From the NCBI GenBank assembly GCA_038380795.1, contig CM076279.1, positions 9,439,001 to 9,503,000 on the forward strand: a stretch of 64,000 bases of DNA. The letters run 5' to 3'. A program made the position numbers and the translations under genes. Positions 1 through 11,500 of this stretch are shown here, one piece after another. Under the pieces are notes generated by a model that was given only the letters and a program-made list of their open reading frames with translations, did no database searches and was not told the DNA's origin. Positions within the stretch are counted from its first letter, which is position 1. Each line of letters starts with the position of its first letter. This stretch comes from Pyrocephalus nanus. Lineage: Eukaryota; Chordata; Aves; Passeriformes; Tyrannidae.

Positions 1-325
1 ACATTAAACATTTGGAGAATGTCTAGAGGAGGCCACAAGGATGGGGAAGGGTCTGGAGGGGAACATTTATGAGGAGTGACTGAGGTAACTTGGTTTGTTC
101 AGCCTGGAGGAGACTGAGGGGAGACCTCACTGGGGTCTTCAGCATCCTCCTGAGGGGCAGCAGAGGGGCAAGTTCTGATCTTTTCACTCCCATGACCAGT
201 GACAGGACCCAGGGAATGGCCTGGAGTTGTGCCAGAGCTCCAGGAGAGTTTGGACAATGCTCTCAGGGACAGGGTGGGATTGTTGGGGTGTCTGTGCAGG
301 GCCAGGAGTTGAAATTCATGATCAA
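1..325 (+). mobile_element. CR1 LINE 3' fragment, older family, internally deleted
   Basis: The plus strand carries CR1 landmarks in order: a 'ttcagcctggaggagactga' block near 98, 'gaccagtgacaggacccagg' near 194, and 'ttggacaatgctctcaggga' near 251, followed by the 'tgcagggccaggagtt' 3' block near 294. Between the second and third landmarks the usual stretch holding the 'aacaggctccccagg' segment is missing; the sequence jumps near 225-232, so roughly 100 or more bases of the family are deleted. The left end may continue outside the window. The 3' terminal octamer is absent because the element runs straight into an opposite-strand CR1 at about 325. It belongs to the same broad family as the copies at 52.8 and 60.5 kb. 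Family membership is from memory of avian CR1 sequence, not a library search. Confidence 0.72.
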
Positions 326-327
326 GG

Positions 328-545
328 AACACCTTCCACCATTCCAGGTTGCTACAAGCCCTGTCCAGCCTGGCCTTGGACACTTCCAGGGATCTGGGGG
401 CAACCACAGCTTCTCTGGGCAACCCGTGCTGGGGCCTCACCACCCTCACAAGGAAGAATTTCTTCCTGATATCTCATCTAAACCTATTCTCTGTCAGTGT
501 GAATCCATTCCCTCTTGTCCTGTCACTCCTTGTAGTCTCTCCCCT
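328..545 (-). mobile_element. CR1 LINE fragment, young subfamily, both ends truncated
   Basis: Read on the plus strand this is the reverse complement of a CR1 3' region: 'acaccttccacc', 'ggccttggacacttccaggg', 'cttctctgggcaacc', then 'ccctcttgtcctgtcactcc'. It lacks the last ~70 bases of the CR1 3' end (the 'ttgggttggaagggacc' part and octamer tail), so its true 3' end has been removed at the junction with the upstream plus-strand CR1. Homology fades after 'tgtcactcc' near 530-545. Confidence 0.85.
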
Positions 546-2548
546 TCTGGAGATCAAACCTCAGAGCTCGCCCTGTGCCCTGAGCTCAGCTCACAGAGCC
601 TGAGGAGCAGCTGGGACTGAGCTCCCCCACGGAAAACGAGCAGGAGGAATTGCTCCTGGCTCCTGGCTCTGCTGCTACACCAGGGCTGGCTCTGCCATGG
701 CATGGCAATAAAGTGCCAGTGAGTTGATTTTGGGTCCTGGTTTTTTGGCCATGAGAAAATAGAAGTACCAAAGGAGACTTTCCCCCTCCCTTCCATGCTA
801 AGCCAGACTCTTGGACTGCTCTGTGGGCCAGGGAAGCAATGGTGGGGGTGCAGAGGTGGGCAAGGATGCTAATTTAAAACAACTTTTCCTTTCCCTGCCA
901 GGTTTGGATGACTTCTAGATCTGGTCAGAAATGGAAAATCACTCTGAGGTGGTCTGTGATGAGGGTCTTTGGTGCAAATGGTTTGTCTTCTTTAAACCTC
1001 CGTATTTGACTTAGCTTATTGAAATAAAAAATCAGAAATTCTCCCTTCAACCTGTTTTACTTTTTTTTCCCCTGTTCTTTTTAAATAAAATTTCCCAATA
1101 ACTGCTTAGATACAGCTTCCATTTGCAGTACAAACTTGAACATCAGAACAAACTTGAACAGTATAAACAGAATCAGTTGTGACAGGTGAATTTACAAGGA
1201 GCTGATCCTAGACAGAGACTTTTGAAACTCTTCCATTTAAAAGGTTTATCATTCAAATGTTTGCTAAGTCAAAGCTGACAATCACAAATCTCTGGTAGCA
1301 TGCTCAAAAAAGGGGCTGTTAATATATCTGAGGTTGGGATTGACTCCAATTTCCTGCCAGGGACCATGAAGCAGAAACTAAATAAAATAAACAGGGAGAA
1401 TTAAATCTGAGCAGGACTGCAGTGTTATTTAAGAGCAATTTTTACTTAAGCAAAAGTTTGTCCAAAAGTTTTAATGGCCTTTTATGATAAAGGCTCCCAT
1501 TTAGGGAAGTTTCTCTCTAATGTTTTTTCAAAAGAGTAAAATTAAACTGTTAAAGCCCCAGAGGTAACAACATGCCACTTCAGCCAGAACAACTAAAGCT
1601 TCCAGCTTAAAAACAATCTGCATTTTACTGGAAGAATGAAAAGTTCCAAAGGAAATATGAACTGCTTCTTCAGGAAGAGGGGGAAACGGGAAGACCCCCC
1701 CCCCCCCCCCAGTTACTGAATGAGTTCTTCCAGAAAAACCCTCTAAAGCAAATTCCCATTTCCCACTGGAAACACAGAGATCTCCTATCAGATGAAAAAC
1801 CTTGTGTTTTGGCATTAAAAACGATTGCTCAAAGTTTTAAACCAGAAGCAGGAGGCAGACTGGATGAAGGGGAACCTCCATGGGATGTGTTTTGCAATGG
1901 TTTGGAGTGTCAGGAAGGCTCTGCCCCGGCTGGCAGGTCCAGGGTGCTGGGTTTAATGAGGCAAATCCTTGCACAGAGACGGGTCTCTCATGGCAAGCAT
2001 TGCAAGTGTGGAATCTTTATTACCCTGTTTTCAGGGGGGTTGGTTTTAATCAGAGCCTGGATGGTCAGATCAGCTCTGTTTGCCCTCTTTTGTGAAATGT
2101 TGTGCAATTCAGCATCAGTGCAGGGCTAATTTTACAGTGTTATTGTTCCAGGAGGCAACACAAGCCTCGGCATACTGGCAAGGAAATAAACTTTTGAGGT
2201 CCATGCCAGTAGTTAACTCTCTGAACTACCTCTGGTAAACCAGGAGATCAAACACGGCTTTGACTTTCAGCTCAAACAGAACCACCACCCCTTTCCATGG
2301 AGTTCTTCCCAGTGGTTTTTAATTATGTTTCTGTTCTTCTCAACTCCCTGTGGCTGCAGGGGTAGGACCACAGCTCCTGCTGGTGCCATCTGTGCCAGGT
2401 AAGACCTGGGAAGCACCAGAGACTTCAGTGTGCTGGAGCTGCTGTCAGAGGGATTGGGTGACCTGGAACTCAGAGTGATCTGGACTTGATTCTGACTGTG
2501 CTCATCAGAGCCCCTTGGCAGCCACGTTTTTGTGCAATCACAGCAAGG
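546..2548. other. Non-coding interval; 16-base C run
   Basis: I see no gene here. An uninterrupted run of 16 C lies at 1695-1710. An AATAAA near 708 is not preceded by any recognisable transcript. The rest is AT-leaning single-copy-looking sequence. Open frames of 95-106 codons on both strands around 1.5-2.1 kb have no recognisable family, and the minus-strand one runs through the C tract. Confidence 0.6.
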
Positions 2549-3026
2549 CCTGGGTTGGAAGGGACCTTAAAGAACACCTTGTTCCACCCCCTGCCATGGG
2601 CAGGGACACCTTCCATCAGCCCAGGTTGCTCCAAGCCCTGTCCAACCTGGCCTTGGACACTTCCAGGGATGGGGCAGCCACAGCTTCTCTGGGCAACCTG
2701 TGCCAGGGCCTCCCCACCCTCACAGCCGAGAATTTCTTCCCAATATCCCATCTAATCTTGCCCTCTGGAAGTGGGAAGCCATTTCCCCTTGTCCTGTCAC
2801 TCCAGGCCTTTGGAAATAGTTTCTTTCCATTTTTCTTGTAGCTCCTTCAGGCACTGAAAGGCCACAATGAGGTCACCCCAAAGCTTCTCTTCTCCAGGCT
2901 GAGCAATCCCAACTCTCCCAGCCTTTCCTCCCAGCAGAGCTGCTCCAGCCCTCTGATCATCTTGGTGCCTCCTCTGGACTCTCTCCAGCAGCTCCATGTC
3001 CTTCCTGAGCTGGGGACCAGAGCTCT
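2549..3026 (-). mobile_element. CR1 LINE 3' fragment, ~480 bp
   Basis: This is one of the longer CR1 copies in the window. It runs from the 3' end ('tgggttggaagggaccttaa' at 2551) through the 'caacctggccttggacac' and 'tgtcactccaggcctttgg' blocks to the 'ctccagcagctccatgtcc' block near 3000. The minus strand from 3048 to 2797 still reads a degenerate C-terminus of the CR1 ORF2 reverse-transcriptase protein: a DMELLERVQRRHQDDQR segment, then a GDLIVAFQCLKE segment. The octamer tail is not present before 2549; the flank 'tgcaatcacagcaaggcc' may be its decayed remnant. The copy is 5'-truncated and not autonomous. Confidence 0.93.
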
Positions 3027-6000
3027 GTGTGCCCCTCCTTGCAGTCACTGCAGTTTCCTTGGCTCAAGTGTGTTGGCCACCATTCACTGTGAGATGTGAG
3101 TTCTGGTGGCCAAGGCCAGAGCTGGAAGGTTATTCTGTGCTGGACCTGTCTAAAAACATTTTTAAGGGCAAAGTAACTCCTTAGCAGCTGACAAATGGCC
3201 CTTTGGCTGAGCCTGGAGCTGTTCCTCGCTGTCCCAGTGTTATCCTACTGAACCTGGTGACCTGGGATGATGCTCAGAAAGGGACAGCATGAGGGTGGTT
3301 GCCTCCTCTTTGGCCACAGGTGAAAGGGTCTGAGGCAGTAACTAAAAATATGGTCTCATATCCTTGGATAAAGGTGAGTTTGCACCAGCAGGAGCATCTC
3401 TGCAGGACTCCTTACATCTCTTCTAGCCCCAAATCATGTCAGATGTGGGGACAAGGCGGTGTCCCACAGTTCTACCTCCTGCCAAGGTGTTTTTGGGCTG
3501 CTGCTGAGTCACGACTGGCTCCAGCTGGAGATTCCAGAGCTCTTCTCCCCTTCAGGTCTGCACCTCCCCAGGGGCACTGCCATGGAGTAAGAGGAAACCT
3601 TTTTTGCACTGGGCCCTGCAAGGGTGTTTGGGTGGGTGAATTGCTCAAAGCACTGTTTGTGACAGTGGGTGGGCATCAGGGCAGGTAAGTCCATGGGTCT
3701 GACGGTGTGTGATGGTTTTCCAGCTGTAACTCTAATCTCCCTTTCTGCTGTGGGGAGCCAGCACTGAATGAGAGCAGTTTTGGTCAACACTTCTGGAAAA
3801 TATTCTTTGTCCTGTTCTCACATCTCTTCATTTCCTCTCCACGTCTGTCCTTACTGTAAAAGGAGATGCCAAGGTGAATCCAGGCATTACCTCATGGACA
3901 TCCTGTTGCTTCAGACCCCGCTGTGTGTTTGACTTGGCTAATGTTTCTTTCTCAAGATCGATGAGTGCCCATCCTGTTTGCCTTTCTCTGAAGATAAAAT
4001 AACCTCCCTCCCCAGCCCTCCTGGGATTAGATTCCAGGTCTGGGCAGCCCAGCTGTGACAAGGGACAGGTGTGGGTCTGCAGGCAGGATGGGGCACCGGA
4101 GCATCCCCTCTGCCCCACGGGCGCTGCTCTTGCGAGACGAGCTATCCCCATGACCATCCCAATTAGGAGGGGCCTCTGCAGGCTGTGTGTGTGTCTGGGG
4201 AGAAAAACAAGAGGAGGGCATTGGGAGACATTGCTAACTGTGGGAAGTGTGGAGGGGAAAGGAATAGATGTGAGGAAAGGGAAAAAAAAGACAAAGTATT
4301 CTGAGGGTTGGGTTAAGGAAGGACAAATTGATGGTGTGCAAGGTATCCTCAGTGCTGGTGGGGCAGGATGTGTTTCTGATCTTGGCTGTGGGCTTGTTGC
4401 TCTAAACCCTTATTTCTCTGGTTGTGTCCTGTCTTGTGCATGTTGGGAAGGATCCTTCCCTCTGGAAAGCAGAGGGTCCCTGGAAGAGCTGAGCACAAAC
4501 CCACCAGGGCTGCATAAACAGAGTTACAGCCGTGGAGCAACCAAGACAACTGTGAGCCAGAGCCTCCCATCCATCAGGAATTCAGGCTTTCTCCAAACAC
4601 TGGTGAAGGGTCTGGGTGGCCACAGTAGCTACAGCAACAGTCTGAACCTGTTCTTCCACAGGAAGGTCTGTGCTCCTGGAAATAGCAGGATAAGGGTGTT
4701 GGATTCCCAAGGGGAAAATTATTTGGCAAACCCAAGGTGGGCCACAGGTTGTGGGACTGAAAAAGGACAGTGTTTGGGGTGAATTATGGACTCTTCTAAA
4801 TTCCTGGGGAACAGTGGCAATTGAAGATCCCTTTTTAGGTCAGGGGTCACTATTCTGTGCTAGTGCCTGTCCCCCCCACTGCAGATGAGAATTGCTCTCT
4901 GCTGAAGACCTTATTCCTTCTTTACAGGGTGGGCAGAGCTGATTTTATTCCTCCCTCTGGGTTCTGAAGGAGCTGTGACAGCTGGGGATTAGTCCTGCCC
5001 CAGGCTGATGTGGCAAAAGCCCCGCTCTGTCCTCAGCTGGGCACTGTGGTCTGCCAGGCACAGCTTGATGCAGACATGGCTTTGCTCTGTCACTCACCCA
5101 GGCTGTGACAAATCCCAGCTCCACTTGTGGGTCAGGGATCGATCCAGAGCTGAGCTTGTGACTGTGTGGACCAGGATGCTCTCTTGAGCTCTAACCCCAA
5201 ATTAATCCCCTCTACCTGAGTCAGAGAAGAGTTTTGCAACAAGCCTGAGCACAAACCCCTTTGTTGAAAGCTGTTAGTGATGCAGATGCAATTTGTTTTT
5301 TCTGCACTGCTGTTTAGTTTATGTGTCACTATAGATGTCCCTGCTGTGGTCTAACTCTGGGAAGACAAAGGCTTCAAAAAAACCCCCAAAAATGCAAATT
5401 CCTGTGACCAGTTATGCTTGGGGGGAGGCAGAGAAAGCAGAGAGAAACTGCAGAACTTAACCTAGGTTAACTAAACAGACTCTTAAACTCTGTTTCAACA
5501 TAAGACTTCTAACATTACCTGCCTGGCATGTCATAGCCAGGGATAAGAGCCACCACACCATGCACAGTTAATCACAGAGCCAGCTGCCCCCAGATGTGCT
5601 GGGACATAAAGCTTGTCAGGGAGAAAGGGAGAGCTCTTTCTCTGACATCCTTCATGACACAAGGAGAAAAATGAATAAAGGATGGGAAATCTCAGATGAC
5701 AGGGCATACACCAGCCACTAAATGGGGCTGAAGTGCAAATTCTTTTACTGAATGGCTTATGCTGTAAGGTTGGCCTTTGTTTCTTCTCTCCTGACTTTCT
5801 GTAGCAACTTGGTCCTTCAGTTCTTTTGATTCTGCCCCAAACAAATCCCACTATCTTTTTAATGTATTGGCCTTTCTGGGGCATATGGAAGTAAACCAGG
5901 CATCTCCTCTATATCCTTGTGCTGTCATGGACACACCAAAGACAGATCAATTTAGGCTCCTGCATCCTCCCCTCCTGCCCCTGATTCCTGCTTTATTTTT

Positions 6001-6334
6001 CTTGCCCTCATTTCTCAGAGAGTGGATTTTTGACCACAGCATCCCATCTTTGTCTGCTGACACAGACACTGAAGAGCAAGCCCTGCCAGCTCTCCTCCCT
6101 CAGCCTGTGTGTTCTTAGCAGTGGAGTCCAAACTCGGGATTTTTGGTCCCTGCTTTTGGACTCAGCTGTGGTGAAACTTCTGCTGTTTCTGCCATGTTCC
6201 TTTCAGGAGTTCCTCTTGGAAACTAAGCCTCTCTGAAAGTCTGCACCAATTCCTTACAGAAGCCCCTTTCCTGGGCTTCTCTGCAGGGACCTGAATGAAA
6301 CACTGGAGGAAATGCAGGCCTTTTTTTGGGGGGC
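3027..6334. other. Non-coding interval, nothing recognised
   Basis: No gene, RNA or repeat family could be recognised. The longest open frame (4069-4782 plus, 237 codons) has a composition rich in G, W, C and S, no domain, and no splice or conservation signal that I can see. I treat it as chance. Confidence 0.55.
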
Positions 6335-6590
6335 CAGCTTGGTGGTTAAAGACACTTGACAGAGACTTGAGAGTGTTCTTTCCCCAGCTCTGTGTCACTG
6401 ACCTCCAGCAAACCATTTTATCTCCCCGTTTCCTATCTGTGTCGACCATAGAAATGTTCCCTTTCTTTCTCCCTTTGTCTGTCTTATCTATTTATATTTT
6501 AAGGTCTTTGGGGCAAGGACTGTCTCTTGACTGTACAAAGGCTGACAGACAAAGGCATTGACCTTGCTTAGGATCTCTAAGTGTTAATGT
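6335..6590 (+). mobile_element. Ancient MIR-like (CORE) SINE
   Basis: The order of segments fits an amniote MIR: a tRNA-like head 'agcttggtggttaaagac' (6337), then 'ccagctctgtgtcactgacc' (~6384), the core 'cagcaaaccattttatctcc' (~6407) and 'gtttcctatctgtg' (~6428, where the MIR core usually reads gtttccccatctgta). Downstream, 'aaggtctttggggcaagga' (~6500) resembles the L2-type tail that follows the core ('taagctctttggggcaggga'). Divergence is high and the boundaries are approximate. The call is by eye; a RepeatMasker alignment would settle it. Confidence 0.6.
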
Positions 6591-7544
6591 GATAACAGTA
6601 CCAGAGCAGTGGATGAGTGCAAAATAGCAGCACAGTCTATTTTGGAACAGAAAGCAAAGTATTTTCCTTTCCTTCTAAATAGCTTTTGGGATGCAATAAT
6701 TAAGGCATCAAATGGAAAGCACACAGGGCTACGTGAAAAACAGCACGTTCTAATAACACTCTGAATGAAAGTGTTTTGTCAAAATTGAGATTATCTCTTT
6801 GTGGTTATCAATTTTCCAGAAAGCTTTTGGGATTGCCTGGTCCACAATCCCCCTGGCTCACCAGAGCACCTGGATGTGGGACTGGATGTTCCCTGACATT
6901 GCTGAAGAGGCTCAGACCATATTCCACCAGATACAAATGTTTTGGTGCAGTTTTCTCACCTAAAAGGATGTTTTTTTCCATTGCAATGCAGAGGAAAAAC
7001 TTGCAAGTCTTGCTAGAAAAGGGAAATGTCCTCTCATCTCCACGGGTAACCTTTCTTTCCACACAACCAGGGGAGAGGTGTTCCTATGCTGTTCATTAGG
7101 AGTTTAAAATTTCTGCTGTCCTCTCTTGCAAACTAATTTAAACACATTTCATCTCTTTCTCACACAGAGATCCAAACAACAATTAAAATGTTGGTTTTAA
7201 AGGTAAACTCAGCAGGAAATCCGACTTTCTCTCTTCAGCCTTGGATGTGGTTTTGACCTCCTAAAACGTGACTTTTTGTGTTAATTTAATACTAAATTCC
7301 CATTAGATTAAGCACAATCTGAAGACACAACAGGAGAATGGCAGAGGAGGGGAAGCCAAGCAGCACTTAATGTCGTCTTTACTTGTGTTTCCTGCTGAAA
7401 GATCAGATCAGGTAGTGAATTATTAATGCTGCAGTCTGGCACAGTCCTGGGCGTGCAGGCTGCCAAAATGTAAAGAGCCCTCCGCAAAGGCAGGATATTG
7501 GATCCCATCGGTGCAAACAGCCGTGTTTCCATGTTTGAAAGTTC
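6586..7544. other. Non-coding interval, nothing recognised
   Basis: AT-leaning sequence without a gene or known repeat. Open frames over 100 codons (6776-7099 plus) show no family features. Confidence 0.5.
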
Positions 7545-7790
7545 ACAGTGGGAGAATTCAAATCACCCTCCGAGGCTGGCTGCAGATTAAACTCCTCTAT
7601 TTTTAATTAGATGCCACGCCAAGGACCTCACGTCAGGAAAAAGTAACAGTAAACCCATGGAAATATCCGTAATAATTGTCCTACAGACTCAGGCATTGTC
7701 GGCGGGGTAAAACATTAACGCCCTTTTATCGTGCCCAAGCATTTGTTCGGTTTGGAGGTGGTTTTTTTTTCCTGCAGCCCAACAACTTTA
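7545..7790. promoter_or_regulatory. Candidate conserved non-coding element
   Basis: This repeat-free stretch has closely packed transcription-factor-like words: TAATTAG at 7604-7610, TCACGTCA (one base off a CRE palindrome) at 7628-7635, a homeodomain-like GTAATAATTG near 7669, and TTTTATCG at 7724-7731. It keeps several CpGs in an otherwise CpG-poor region. Such texture is common in vertebrate enhancers, but motif content alone proves nothing. The claim of conservation is inference. Confidence 0.3.
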
Positions 7791-8073
7791 AAGCCTAATG
7801 AGTTAAGAATTGCCCAGGATGATAATGGGGCTGCTCGGAGTCTGTGATGATTGGCACGGCTCGGGAAGGGGAGAAACAAAACCGGGGGAGGCTCCCTGGG
7901 GAAGGGGTGAGGCCGACAAAGGGTTGAGTGGGCAACGTGGAGAAAGGAGCTGCTGCTTTCACACAGTCAGGTGTGGAAAGGGAGACAAGCCCTGGCCACA
8001 GCTGACTAATTTGGGCTAATTGGGAGCTGCATGGGTCAAGGCCTGGAGGTTTCGTTCCTTTTAGGTCAGGGCA

Positions 8074-8125
8074 GCATCCATCACCGGGCTCTGCTCCCCG
8101 CGGCGGCGCATCCGCAGCCGGGGAC
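8074..8125. other. Small CpG-rich patch
   Basis: About eight CpGs fall within roughly 50 bases around 'ccccgcggcggcgcatccg' (8096-8114), flanked by CCCCG and CGGGG that could pair. It lies between the candidate regulatory block at 7.6 kb and a CR1 copy. It is too short to count as a CpG island. Confidence 0.45.
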
Positions 8126-8257
8126 AAGGGATACAAGGTGGAAAACTGGAGGAAAACTCTTCCTCGAGGAAGATCACATTGTACCCGTTTGTCTTTGCTT
8201 TCCCACAGCTGGGGTGGACCAGTTTCATGGGATTTCCTGGCTTTTACAAGGGTGTGC

Positions 8258-8536
8258 AGAACCAGGACAAAGGGAGATGGATTCACACTGAGAGAGAGCG
8301 GATTTAGGTGGGATATTGGAAAAAAGATTCTTCCCTGGGAGGGTGGGCAGGCCCTGGCACAGGTTGCCCAGAGAAGCTGTGGCTGCCCCATCCCTGGAAG
8401 TGTCCAAGGCCAGGTTGGACGGGGCTTGGAGCAGCCTGGGCTGGTGGAAGGTGTCCCTGCCCATGGCAGGGCGTGGAACTGGGTGGTCTTTAAGGTCCCT
8501 TCCAACCCAAGTCATTCCATGATTCCATGATTCCTT
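8258..8536 (+). mobile_element. CR1 LINE 3' end with octamer tail
   Basis: The element runs from a degraded 'ccaggacaaagggagatgg' through 'cctggcacaggttgcccaga', 'tgtccaaggccaggttgga' and 'aaggtcccttccaaccca', and ends in three ATTCCATG-type octamers (about 8513-8536). In frame from 8316 the plus strand reads the degenerate ORF2 C-terminus (FFPGRVGRPWHRLPREAV, then KARLDGAW). It is about 280 bp, 5'-truncated, and one of the least diverged copies. Confidence 0.95.
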
Positions 8537-11500
8537 CCAGCTTCAGATCCAGTTGGTCACTGGGAAGCATCACCTCTTCCCCTTCTCTGCTGACTAATCA
8601 GCTGCCATTCAACCCCCACTCATCTCCTGCTGAAATCCTCTTTTAAAAGCTTTCAGCTTATGCTGGTGGGTTTGGTCCTCAGCGGGGGGGGGGGCTCTGG
8701 AATGGGGCTCCACCGTGGGAGTAGGGAGTGCAGCTGAGGGGTTTGACCTGCCTCTGTTGAGGGTTTTGCTTCTAAATTGTGAGTAAAAGAGCCTTTCTTG
8801 TGTAAAAACACTTCCACAAATGCGGAATCCTCCTACAGAAGGATGGAGGCCCTTGTGGTGGGTGGAGGGCTGTGTGGGGTCAGCTGAGGTGGGAGGTGGG
8901 GGCTGATGCTGTACCCACTCCTGCAGTGAGGACTAGCCTGGTTTTGGGCAGTGATTTGTCATTTAAATACTTCAATCCTAAGATACATCAGGGGAAAGTA
9001 CAAATTTGATGACATATCTGCCCATTCACCTTTTCACCGCCAAAAACTGATCACCCTGCACCCTTGTTTAATACAATTAATATTCCTGGTAAACACAGGG
9101 AATTACTTGGACACAATGGCTCATTAAAGCCTGTTATGTATTATTTATGGTTACTACTAAAAAATAAGAGGAATGTTTTGCCTGAAGTGCAAGTCAGAGG
9201 AGGAAGGATTGTTCACGTGTTCCCAACATAAATCTCATGGCAACCTGAGAATTATGATTACCAAGGAGTTTCAGCCTGTCTTTTATTATTACTACTGAAG
9301 TAGCAGTTTAAAAGGAGGTTGATGTTGTTGATAGGGGTTTTTTGTTTGGTTCACTTTTTAAAAACAAACGCCAGATGGACCTGTGAATCCCTCTGACAAA
9401 TTTTGAATCAAACCCACTTCTCTGATCCATTTTTGTATAACTTTAGAAAAGGGGGGAAGCTGTCTGGGATTTCAAAAATGTAGATTTTTTTTTTTTTTTA
9501 ACGATGTAGATGTAGATGTTTGCACCGGCAATTTGCTGGTATTCAAAACATCATGGGATTGGGCAGTGATAATAAATCAGAGCTTTCCTTCAAAATAGCC
9601 AGGAATATGAAGTAAACCTAGAAGAGTCTGAGTGAGGGATGTAAAACCTCTCTGAGGTTATTGGTCCCTGCTCTTTCCCTTTTCAACACTTGCTTTCTGC
9701 TCCGACGCTGTTGCCCTTTGACATTTGCTAAAACCAGCAAGTGGAGGAAATGACACTGTGGCATTTATTAACCTGCAGTGTGGATGTTAAACAGAGGAGC
9801 TTTCCCTGAGAGTGGGATAAAGCTACTCTGGGAGAAGCAGTCCTTCAGAGCTTACCTGGATGAAAAATACGATAAAACAGGCTTATTGTAAAAATAATAC
9901 CGGGCTGTGATTACAGCACATCACAGGAGTTCTTTAGCAATAAAAGTCTTGCCTGCTCTGTGTATTCAGAATTTCAGCTCCAGTTCTCTCTCCCTGGGAG
10001 CTGGGGTGCCAGTGAGGATTGATCCAGCCCCCATCCCACAGGGAATCTGATGCTTTTGAAACAGGATGGTCAGTGCTCCCTTGGAAAGCCCGACTGCTTC
10101 CCCCTTGGGTTGGGCTTTAATGTTGCCATCGAGTGTTATTCTTGGGAAAATCTCAGCCAAGATCAAAGCAGCCAAAGTGGAGGGAGAAATGGCTCTGGCT
10201 TGAGTTGTGCTTTCTGAAATGAAGCAAAATTCTCACCCACCTTTTAAAAGCTGAGTCAAAGGTCTCATTAAAAACAAAGGAGAATCGTGCTGCCTTTGGT
10301 GTATCAACTCCTTGGATGTCCAAGACAAAAATGTATCAGGCTGGACCTGTTTCTCCTGTTCCCTTCTCCAAGGAGGGCAGAGATAAGTGTGTTCCCATGG
10401 GATGAGCTGCAGGAGAGGGCTGGAGTGGAGGAATATGTTCGTGTCTCCTTCTCCTCATCCTTCAGGCAGCAGGTCCCATCCAGGGGAAGTTCTCAGAGCC
10501 AAATTAAACCTGTGTCTGAGCAGCTTCTGGGCAGGATTTGGGCTGGAACAGGAAACACCTGCCACTTGTGTTCTCTCATTTACCTCCAAGTGTGAGGCTT
10601 TGAGCCTTTGAAGCAATTTGTATCTCCAATTGTACTAAGAAAAGTCAAAGAAATGCACCTTTGCTTGGAGCTACAAGGGCTCCAGGAATTCTGCTCAGCC
10701 AGAACAGACACAGGATCCTTCAATAAAAGGATAAGAGAATCCTGGACAATGTCAGTGTTCAGTATGAGAGTGATGCATGTGCTGCTCTTGTCTCACCTAC
10801 CCAGCACGGTGCAGACCTGCAGGGAGGCTGCTGGAGGAGGAAATGGGAGGGAACAGGAGTTTCCTTCATGGTGTTCCTGTTAAAGGGTCTCTTCTTCCCA
10901 CAGAAATCTTTCCTCTTCACAGCTCTCTGGTAACCTGCACTGCTCACAGGCTGCTGTCCACACTGCTGGGAGCTTGAAATCCCTGAGGGAATCCTGAGAA
11001 ATCAGCAGTTCCTGTGGGCTTTACAAGTGGATATTAGTGCAGAGTCATGAGCTGATCTGGGTGATAGCAGAGGCAGAAGAGCCTTTTCCACAAAGTGTGG
11101 AGAAACAGCATCTACCAGGAATGAAGGGTTCAGCTCTCCAGAAATACAGCCTGGGTTCCACCCTCTCTCCCAGGCCAAAACCTTAGTTTTGGTTTGTAGC
11201 TTGGTGTATTTATTCACTTTCTCCTTTTAAGCTTATTTTTAAGCTGTTTTTTTTTCTTCTTTTTTTTTTTTTTTCTATTTTCTATTTTCTTTTTTTTTTT
11301 TTTCCCCCAAGACTGCTTCTGCGCTTGACAATTAATAAAGGTTTGGACATTTTTTTTTTTTCATGTGAAGCCTCTCCTTTTGCTGATTATTAGTTTTGTA
11401 TCTATGTAAGTGAAACAGGAAAAGTATTTCATACTCCTTGAGTGTGTAGTCACTGAATACAGTTAGAATATATTGCTGCTGCCTCTGACATTGATGTATG

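Noticed and set aside
700..720. AATAAA near 708 as the end of a gene
   Set aside because: No upstream exon or 3' UTR evidence; a single hexamer is expected by chance.
4069..4782. 237-codon open frame
   Set aside because: Biased G/W/C/S composition, no domain, no signal of splicing or start context; chance frame.
7795..8505. 236-codon minus frame
   Set aside because: Half of it is antisense CR1, giving the phrase 'PTWPWTLPGMGQPQLLWA' that recurs at every CR1.
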